Assembly: GCF_023159225.1 (NCBI RefSeq)
Contig: NC_063176.1
Span: 11,668,963 to 11,732,962 of the forward strand
DNA: 64,000 nt
DNA from: Perognathus longimembris pacificus
Lineage: Eukaryota > Chordata > Mammalia > Rodentia > Heteromyidae
Reading direction: 5' to 3'
Positions 56,653 through 64,000 of the stretch are shown piece by piece; within the stretch, counting starts at the first letter, position 1; every line of letters starts with the position of its first letter. Below the pieces are notes generated by a model. The model was not told the origin of the DNA and ran no database searches. It saw only the letters and a list, made by a program, of their open reading frames with translations. The position numbers and the translations under genes are program-made.

Positions 56653-57540
56653 ATTGGCCCCTTGGCACAGGTCCAAACTTCCTTAATAAAGACCCAGAAA
56701 CAAAACAAATTAAAGAAAGGCTGAACAAATGGGATTGCATGAAACTGCAGAGCTTCTGCATGGCAAAGGACATAGCTTACTAGATAAATAGAAAGCCCAC
56801 AGATTAGGAGAAGATCTTCATTAGCTACAAAACAGACAAGGGCCTCAAATCTAAAATATACTTAGAACTTAAAAAAATAAGTTCCCCCAAAACAAATCCT
56901 CAAAGAAACAACTGCCCCATTAATAAATGGAATAAAGACTTAAAGAGAGACTTCTCTGAAGAGGAAATGAGAATGGCCAATAGGCACATGAAGAAATGCT
57001 CAACATCACTGTCCATAAAAGAAATGAAAATCAAACCAACATTGACATTCCACCTTGCCCAGTAAGAGTGGCCATTATCAAGAAAACTAATAACAACAGA
57101 TGCTGGCAGGGATGTGGCAAAAAGGGAATGCTACTCTGCTGTTGATGGGAATATAAACTTGTTCAACCATTCTGGAAAGCAGTATAGAGGCTCCTCAAAA
57201 CACTAAACATAGAACTCCCCTATGACCCAGCAACCCCACTTCTGGGCATTTACCCAAAGAACCACAAACAAGGCCATACTAAAGCTACCACCACAACTAT
57301 GTCTATTGCAACATTATTTACCATAACTAAAATATAGAACCAACCCAGATGTCCCTCAGTAGATAAGTGGATCAAGAAAATGTGATACATATACACAATG
57401 GAAATCTATGCTTGTCAGAAAGAATGGGATTGCTCCATTCATAAGCAAGTGGAAAGACTTGGAAAAAAATCCTACTAAATGAAGTAAGCCAGACCCAAAG
57501 AAACATAGTATCTGTGTTTTCCCTTATTGGTAATAATTAA
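56653..57540 (+). mobile_element. Inverted 5' segment: L1 ORF2 C-terminus
   Basis: It reads in sense from CCCTTGGCACAGGTCCAAAC through the DKWD-like region (here LNKWDCMKLQSFC), the Cys/His knuckle region (GCGKKGMLLC, with Cys where His is usual and a stop beside it), [14 protein letters not shown] sequence and on to TCCCTTATTGGTAATAATTA, the ORF2 terminus. A possible weak duplication (AAGATAATGACTTA / AAGATGATAGCTTT) flanks the pair. The frame has many stops. Confidence 0.88.
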
Positions 57541-58129
57541 GATGATAGCTTTCATAAGGACAGAGCTCACCTCTTTGTACTCTTCCAGTGAAAACAAGCT
57601 ACCGAGCCAGCCCAGAATCAAATGAAGGGAAACTGAACCCAACATCTAGAAGATAGAAATGACAGGTATGTGTAAGGATGAGAGGGATTAGAAGCCATAT
57701 TTACAGAAGCCTGTGATATTATATCTGAGATATTATGGAAGCTAATCTATGCTTTATTTTCTCCCTTGGAAATAAGTATTTGAATATTTTTATTATTAAT
57801 CCAAAATTACTTTATGGTTTTGGATGACTCCATGTTATTTCTTCTCATGAAAGGTAATACCATTATTATATTAGGCCCTTATTAATGAACAGATAAATCT
57901 CATTTGGGGAACCTAAAAATAATACAAAATAGTATTTGGAAGAGGCATCCGTGCAGAATTGCTACCTTGAATTTTCAGCACCATGCACAGGTTCTGAACT
58001 TGTGGCTAAACCAGAAACTAGTGCTGTTATTCATCTCTAGTTACAAAAAGTGGCATTAAACAATATAGTTGGCATCTATGATTGCTACTATTTTATAAAA
58101 ACATAAGTTAGAGACATATTAACAACACC
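57541..58129. other. Unique DNA, no gene seen
   Basis: Nothing recognised. Confidence 0.45.
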
Positions 58130-58212
58130 ATTTTTATTATCTTTAAGTAGTTGTAAAAAGGAATTGCCATTTAACAAAGCAGTTAACAATATATCCTGAT
58201 TAATGTCATCCC
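58130..58212 (-). mobile_element. Old L1 3' terminus
   Basis: On +, TTATTATCTTTAAGTAGTTG and CCATTTAACAAAGCAGTTAA are the reverse of the TACAACnACTTAAAG ending at 19.4 and 34.7 kb. Confidence 0.6.
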
Positions 58213-58355
58213 ACTTGCATTTTTTAACACTTAAAGATTCTACAATTACCTATATGAACTCATTATAGCCTGAAATAGTAAGTTTGTAAAATCAGAAGAA
58301 TGTGACATACGAGAAAATACTTATTTTCTAATGAAATTTAGTTGTGAGAGAAATG

Positions 58356-58455
58356 GTATTTTACTTCTGTAATTCCAGCACTGGGAGGTTAAGGTAAGAG
58401 GATCATTAGTTTGAGGTAAGCTAGGCTCATACATAGGCATTGTCTTCAAAGACCA
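58356..58455 (+). mobile_element. B1-like SINE, old
   Basis: CTTCTGTAATTCCAGCACTG, GGAGGTTAAGGTAAGAGGAT and GTAAGCTAGGCTCATACATA: 7SL-derived monomer. Confidence 0.65.
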
Positions 58456-58548
58456 AGGACCAGATGTGTAGAGCAAAACAGTGAGTTCAATCCCCAGAGC
58501 ACATAGCCATGTATGTGCACATACACAAATTAAAACTACAAAACTCCT

Positions 58549-58795
58549 AGCTGGGTGCCAGTGCCTCATGCCTATAATTCTAGCTCCTCAGGAGGCTGAG
58601 ATCTGAAGATGAGGGTTCAAAGCTAGCTTAGGCAGGAAAGTCTATCAGAATATTATCTTTAATTAAGTATGAAAAAAAAGCTGGAATTGGAGCTGTGGCT
58701 CAACTGGTAGAGCACTAGTCTTGAGCACAAAACTCAGGGACAGTACCAAGGCCCTAAGTTCAAACCCCAATATGGACACAAAAAATAAATTAATA
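58549..58795 (+). mobile_element. 7SL-Geo SINE
   Basis: GCTGGGTGCCAGTGCCTCAT, CCTCAGGAGGCTGAGATCTG (7SL) then GGAGCTGTGGCTCAACTGGT and CCTAAGTTCAAACCCCAA (Geo), with an A-rich AAATAAATTAAT tail. Both halves are complete. Confidence 0.88.
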
Positions 58796-59499
58796 AACTA
58801 TAGAACTCATGGTATTAGAGTTCAAGAAATCGTGCTCTTATTTGCCTTCTTGAAACTAGTAATTTAGTCAGCTAGTATTTACAATTAACCATTCATATTT
58901 CTTTAGGCTTCTTTGTTTCATACCAGCAAACATTTCTTAAACTTTTTGATCACCAAGGTGTACACACTTTAGAGTACTGGTCCACGAAAGATAAAAATAT
59001 CCAGTTTAAGAAATCAAACTATGATCTATAGATGCAAGTGAAATGTCATCAGCACTGAAGGTAAATTCAGCTAATTAAAGTATACACTCGTTTGTAAAAG
59101 AAAGATTAAGCAAAATTTCAAATACCATAAAGCAAAAAAACCTGAGAGAAACACTGTATAAAGAGGAAATATGCCACTTGACCCAGAATGATCTGTTTTA
59201 GTAATCAGAAAAATGTGCTCGTATACAAAATGTCCAGAAGTAAAATGAAAGTGTTACTTCACGGTAGTTTCCGGAAGATTTCAACATTACCAGTGAAATA
59301 AGTATAAATGACTTCTGGAATTTGTACCTTTTGTCTATGATATAATTAAAAAATTTTAAATAGCACTACCTAAACAATAGGAAATGCAGACAAGTGTGAT
59401 ACAGCTCCCACACATTCCAATCATCCCACTCAAAGCTTTTATACTGAAAAGAAAACATTATCCACTCACATCAGATCAAATGTTCCCTTTGTTCTCTCA
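58796..59499. other. Unique DNA, no gene seen
   Basis: A faint MIR-like stretch may lie at 58920-58990 (AGCAAACATTTCTTAAAC); too weak to call. Confidence 0.4.
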
Positions 59500-59700
59500 C
59501 TCTTGCTCTCTTTGGTACTGTAGTTTCAACTCAGGACTTCACACCTGCTTACAAATAGTACTCTACCACTGCAACCATGCCTGCAGCCCTGTTTCTTGCC
59601 GTTTAACTGGAGATAGAATCTTGTGGACTTTTATGCCCTAATTCACCTCTGGATCTCAACCTCCTGAGTAGATAGAATTATGGGCATGAACACCTAAGCA
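59500..59700 (-). mobile_element. Old 7SL/Geo-type SINE
   Basis: On +, TACTCTACCACTGCAACCAT, CCTGCAGCCCTGTTTCTTGC and GGATCTCAACCTCCTGAGTA: antisense signatures, strongly diverged. Confidence 0.55.
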
Positions 59701-59793
59701 TCTTCTTATGATATATCTTCAATCTACATAATAGATTTCTAATGTAATAAATGTAGATTAAATGAGAGAAAGAAATGCTACTGTGTGTCTGTG

Positions 59794-59955
59794 CATTCCT
59801 GGGGTTTCAGCTTAGAGCCGGGCTGCTGCCCCTGAGCATTTTAGCTCAAGGCTAGCACTTTAGCACTTGACCCAGAGCTTTACTTCCAGCTTTTTACCGG
59901 TTAATTGGAGATGAGTCTTAGAGACGTTCCTGCCCTGGCTAGCTTCAAAATGTGT
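59794..59955 (-). mobile_element. 7SL-Geo SINE, truncated
   Basis: On +, AGCTCAAGGCTAGCACTTTA (Geo half) then CCCTGGCTAGCTTCAAAATG (start of 7SL half), ending before the 7SL 5' end. Confidence 0.7.
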
Positions 59956-60364
59956 GGGAATGTAATGCAGTGGAGCAGACGCCCAGGACTGCAGGAGTGT
60001 CAAGGTCACCAGAAGCAGAGAAGCCTGTTTTAAGCTCCCTGGTGTGTAGCTTGGTAGGCTTCCGCCAGTCTTCCCCTGCTGTTATCTAAAGGCCTCACTT
60101 CCTTATCACATGGTGCTCCTCAAAAGGTATCTCACAACAAGCAGCCAACACACCAAAAAGAGAAAAGAAAGGTGACCTTTAGCAACCTGGTTCCTTTGTC
60201 ACAGCCCATCACTTCTGCCTTGTTTTATTCATTTCAGGTGAGCTACTAAGTCCATTCTCCACTCAAAGGAAAGTACAGAAAAGAAAACTAGTAGAAAGAG
60301 CACGAGTAACTGAGGCTTATTGGGAGTCTACTTTAAGGCAAGTAAATATGTTTAGTAACTGTAT
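59956..60364. other. Unique DNA, no gene seen
   Basis: No family recognised. It is less AT-rich than the surrounding DNA. Confidence 0.45.
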
Positions 60365-60771
60365 ACATAATCACTGTTGTAATTACTTTCAACGTGCTAT
60401 GTGTAACCGTAGCTTCGATTGTTGATGATCCTCTTGTATCCCCTTCCTGTGGCTGTACCTGCACTATCTCTGTATCTTATCTGAGTACATTGGAAACTGT
60501 ATACTGGTATTTGAACTAGGAAACTGAAAGGCAATACTAAAATCGAGAGACACAGGGTAAAAAAGACAAACGCCTACAAAAGCAATACTTGCAAAACTGT
60601 TTAGTGTAAATCTACTGAACAGCTCATGGGGGGAAAGGAAAAGGGGGAGGGGGAAGGGGGGAAATGAGGGAGGAGGTAACACAAACAGTACAAGAAATGT
60701 ATCCAATGCCTAACGTATGAAACTGTAACCGCTCTGTATATCAGTTTGACAATAAAAATTTACAAAAAAAA
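60365..60771 (+). mobile_element. L1 3'UTR, same type as the copy at 1-6510
   Basis: It begins near AATCACTGTTGTAATTACTT and follows the 3'UTR through a G-rich tract at 60628-60663 (G runs of 6, 5, 5 and 6), AACGTATGAAACTGTAACCG and a GACAATAAAAA end. It is a short 5'-truncated copy. Confidence 0.92.
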
Positions 60772-60905
60772 TCTTCAAGCAAAACAAAATCAAATGATGA
60801 CATGTACGTTTTTCTCCTGGTATGAGCTATCAGTGGATTATACAAACAATTCTCATATGAACAATTTCTCATGAATGTAATTTAGTATTTCTGACTAAAT
60901 TTCAG

Positions 60906-61044
60906 TGTGTTGCTATTTGCCGGCTGATTAATCGATGATAAGAATCTCATGGACTTTTTTGGCCAGGATAGCTTCAAACCATGATACGCAGACCCTGTCC
61001 TCCCAATAAGCTAGAATTACTGGTGTAAGCCACTCATGCCTGAT
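60906..61044 (-). mobile_element. 7SL-type SINE half
   Basis: On +, CCGGCTGATTAATCGATGAT, GCCAGGATAGCTTCAAACCA and AGCTAGAATTACTGGTGTAA: the 7SL half with part of the linker, no Geo half. Confidence 0.65.
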
Positions 61045-61869
61045 TTCATCTTATTTTATTTTTAAAAAATCTAGATGCTATTACAAAGGATGCTAACTAC
61101 ATTTTAGGTTTGTGTTTCCATGTACATATTACTCTTTGAACCACACTGACTGAAACCAAAACAAAGGTAAACAGACTTCTGTTATAAAGACCAGATAAAG
61201 GAAAATTTAATAGTGCATAGAAAAAAATATTTTTTAGGAGTTCTATCTTTTGAAGCAGTCAATATTTTGGGCTTAAATTATCTATGGTAATGATCACCTA
61301 AGAAAATTTAGAGTATTTCTGGTGTTTTACTGTTACTATGATCAGTTAAAAGTAATAAAAATGAGTAATTGTGAAATAAATGTGTCACAATGAAGATATA
61401 AATGAGCACAAAGAAGCAATATTTACATAATTAAAAAGAAATGACTTATCGTATTCTCATGATTTTTTTCAGACTCCTTTTGTCTCACAAAGGCAATAGG
61501 CATTTTCTGCATTGTTTATTATAACACATGCCATGCATGGTTTGGAGCTTTGGCTGCTAGAAATTGGCTTCAGGTGACAGCCGATCTGCTTTACTTGAGC
61601 CACAACTTCAAATTTACTATTCTACAACATCCTGATTTCTACTTGAGCATACTGATGAGCAAACTTAGGAACCCAGGCAAAGGTAATGATAATACATCCG
61701 GTAGAACACAGTGTGAATCAGGAAACAGACATTCAGTGTTTGAGTCTAATACATCTTTCTAGTTCTTAAAAGGAAGACTGGGGGTTAGGTAAGAAAATAT
61801 TTATAAATGTATTTCAAGTATAGTATGTAGCAAAAACTAATCACTACTCTACAATAGCAATACAATAAA
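61045..61869. other. Unique DNA, no gene seen
   Basis: Nothing recognised. A 70-residue frame at 61550-61762 lacks motifs. Confidence 0.45.
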
Positions 61870-61955
61870 TTTAAAAAGAAATGTAGTCTTTAACTGACTT
61901 GTGTAATTCTAACCTCTCTGCACATCACCTTTATAATAATAAATTTTAATTAAAA
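61870..61955 (+). mobile_element. L1 3' terminus, short
   Basis: AAAGAAATGTAGTCTTTAAC, CTTGTGTAATTCTAACCTCT and CACATCACCTTTATAATAAT: terminal L1 motif with A/T-rich tail. Confidence 0.65.
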
Positions 61956-63409
61956 AGCTAATCATTACAGAAAGAGTAACAAAAATCATTGGAAACTAAA
62001 TCTAGTAAGCAGATAAAAACTGTTTTGTTTTTTTTTCTTTAAAGAAAACAAGAATTAGACAGCAATGGCTCATCCTAGATGCCACGGATATGTAGTTCAG
62101 ATGGACTCTTGAAGGAAATTAGTATGAAGCTGAAGAGGTGCACAATGATTTTGGCGAGTCATTAAGCAGACCCGGGGAAACAGTCCCTTACCAAACCCAT
62201 TACTCCACTTGGAAATTGCTGCTATCTTCCACCCTAATGGAACATTCACATTCCATATACAGACATCGAGTGGGGACATTTGGAAGGTGTAAATGTGAAT
62301 ATTTGCTTCGATAATTTTGATTTCAAATCTACTAGGAAAGTAAGATACATTCCTTACCCCATATCCCAAGGCAAACTGAGCTCACCTGAGAGAGGTGAAG
62401 ATTAAATCAGTATATCTACTTCACACAGCTCTGTGGGAGCATTGATCTCATCATAAATAATGTAGCTTGTACTTGAAGGCCAACGGAGTTTCCTCTCTTA
62501 ACATCTTACAAGTACGATTTTTTTTTCAGGCATCTAGGGAATAGCACAAGCAAAGTGCTCCAGCAGAAAAACAATGAGTTAAAAACAGAGAAAAATAGGA
62601 TAGGCGTTTCACACATTTTAGTGGACTCATATGTAAAAGACCAAAGGAAACTTTAATGCAATCCTTAGAATTATATTTTTTCCCAAATTTCAAGTGATGT
62701 TCAAGAAATTGTGCATGATGTTTTCAACACAACATGTCAGTTTATGAGTGCAGTGCTCATACTCTTCCACTACTCCCATCAATCTCCCTTATATAATCAG
62801 ATATTTTTCTACATTATAAATATCATAACAGTACAATGTACCCCCCTCACTATGTATGCCTTGAACATTTATGTGTTAGAGTAAGGAAAGTAATAAGAAG
62901 ATGAGGCTAGCTTACTCAATACACAGTTTATAAGGCACGGGGAAATTTTTCTATGATGATGACTGTGCTAAAATGACAGGAAGCATAATACAATTCTAAA
63001 CCCTGAAAATGGAGGCAATATCTTATATAGTACTAGAAAAGTAATATATGTCACAAGAGCTTTGCAATGCAGATTCTATGGTATAATATTCTATAAATGA
63101 AGAAATAAGAAAATGGACAAAGCCTAAGTTATATGAAAAAGCTGGAATTGGAATACTATGACATACTATCATGCATACATATCCCTGGTTTCTGTATATC
63201 CACATAATGGTTAACTATCCTGTAAAATTTTAATTCACCCATAATGTGAAGCATCATGTTACTATTATACTGAAACTTCTAAGAGAAGAAAGACAACCAA
63301 AAAACAGTATCTTTTGGAGGACGTGGAACTAATCTTAGAAATACTTTGGAATTAAGACATTATTTATGTACTTTGATTTCAAACTATTTTTTATGTTTTG
63401 TATTTTTAG
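61956..63409. other. Unique AT-rich DNA, no gene seen
   Basis: The 90-residue minus frame at 62097-62369 has no recognised motif. A CAGGTGAGCTC donor-like site on minus near 62383 has no supporting exon. Confidence 0.45.
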
Positions 63410-63608
63410 CTACTTTTCATATATCATGTGCCACTATGTTGAAAACATTTTTCAAGCATTACATCGTTTAATGTATGATATTATGAGACAGTTGCTCCCT
63501 AGGCACCAGAGATGGAATCAGTGGCACAAATAACGTAGGTCATTTGTCCGGGGCACACATCCAACATATGGCAAAGCTACACGTTAAATCTAGGTTTCCT
63601 GATTCCAA
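63410..63608 (+). mobile_element. MIR (ancient tRNA-derived SINE)
   Basis: ATATCATGTGCCACTATGTT, AAGCATTACATCGTTTAATG, GTCATTTGTCCGGGGCACAC and AAATCTAGGTTTCCTGATTC follow the order of the mammalian MIR core and 3' part (ATGTGCCAGGCACTGT, TAAGTAACTTGCCCAAGGTC and so on). Diverged, as expected for its age. Confidence 0.75.
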
Positions 63609-64000
63609 AATTTGCATTTTCACTTTGTCATTGTATTTTAAATTTTTCTGTACATCTTTTCTCTCTCTTCTTTATTTTTCATTCCCTGAATATTTCCCCT
63701 TGTACATCAACTGCCTTTCTCATTATTATATCATAATTTTCATAGTGCAATTAATGATCATCTAGTACTATTGCCCCCCACTTTTTGAAGAATAATGGAT
63801 TTTGTAAAGAAAAAAGTTTATCATCTGTTTTCACAGTGATCACTTCTAAGACAAGAGGAAGTTATGGAAAGAAATGTATTGATACAAGTGCTGTGTATCA
63901 GTGGGAAATATGCAGAAAATAAATTTTAAGCACATACATAGGAAACAAATTAAAGAGTATTTTATATAAAGGAGAAAGAAAATGGCGATGCTAAAATTGT
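63609..64000. other. AT-rich DNA to window end
   Basis: No feature recognised. Confidence 0.5.

Noticed and set aside
62097..62383. Minus-strand 90-residue frame near a splice-donor-like CAGGTGAGC
   Set aside because: The donor-like site lies upstream of the frame on that strand, there is no matching acceptor or recognisable exon, and no conserved motif is seen.

Overview
This window is vertebrate nuclear DNA, most likely from a rodent of the superfamily Geomyoidea (kangaroo rats, pocket mice, pocket gophers). The evidence is a dimeric SINE present in several copies. Its left half is a tRNA-Ala/ID-like monomer and its right half matches the Geo monomer. The published IDL-Geo SINE is described as restricted to Geomyoidea. 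The species and chromosomal locus cannot be read from the sequence. I found no host protein-coding exon, no functional RNA gene and no prokaryotic feature. The window looks like AT-rich intergenic or deep intronic DNA, repeatedly colonised by retroelements.

Layout. Bases 1-6510 hold a nearly full-length sense-strand LINE-1: 5'UTR with a T-rich block, broken ORF1, broken ORF2, G-rich 3'UTR and poly(A) signal. The endonuclease frame still has all its catalytic residues, but ORF1 and the rest of ORF2 are disrupted. From 7 to 16 kb come SINEs, MaLR LTR remnants, two abutting L1 ORF2 fragments, an inverted-5' L1 and an ERV-like solo LTR. From 16 to 36 kb come IDL-Geo and 7SL-Geo SINEs, two related solo LTRs (one nested inside an older SINE with a perfect 6-bp target duplication), several L1 3' ends and microsatellites. 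From 36 to 47 kb come ancient L1M/HAL1-like remnants, another inverted L1 and a roughly 500-bp GGAA-type microsatellite. From 47.3 to 52.6 kb is the longest stretch where I see no young repeat. From 52 to 64 kb are more SINEs, clustered L1 3' ends including a well-preserved inverted L1, and an old MIR near the right edge.

The most notable patterns are these. (1) Six L1 insertions have the inverted 5' segment expected from twin priming; one is framed by a clear target-site duplication. (2) Two structurally different SINE families share the same right monomer, which carries its own tRNA-like A- and B-box-like motifs. (3) A small LTR family ends TG...CA with 6-bp duplications, and one member lacks the poly(A)-signal part. 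No undescribed multi-gene system is visible.
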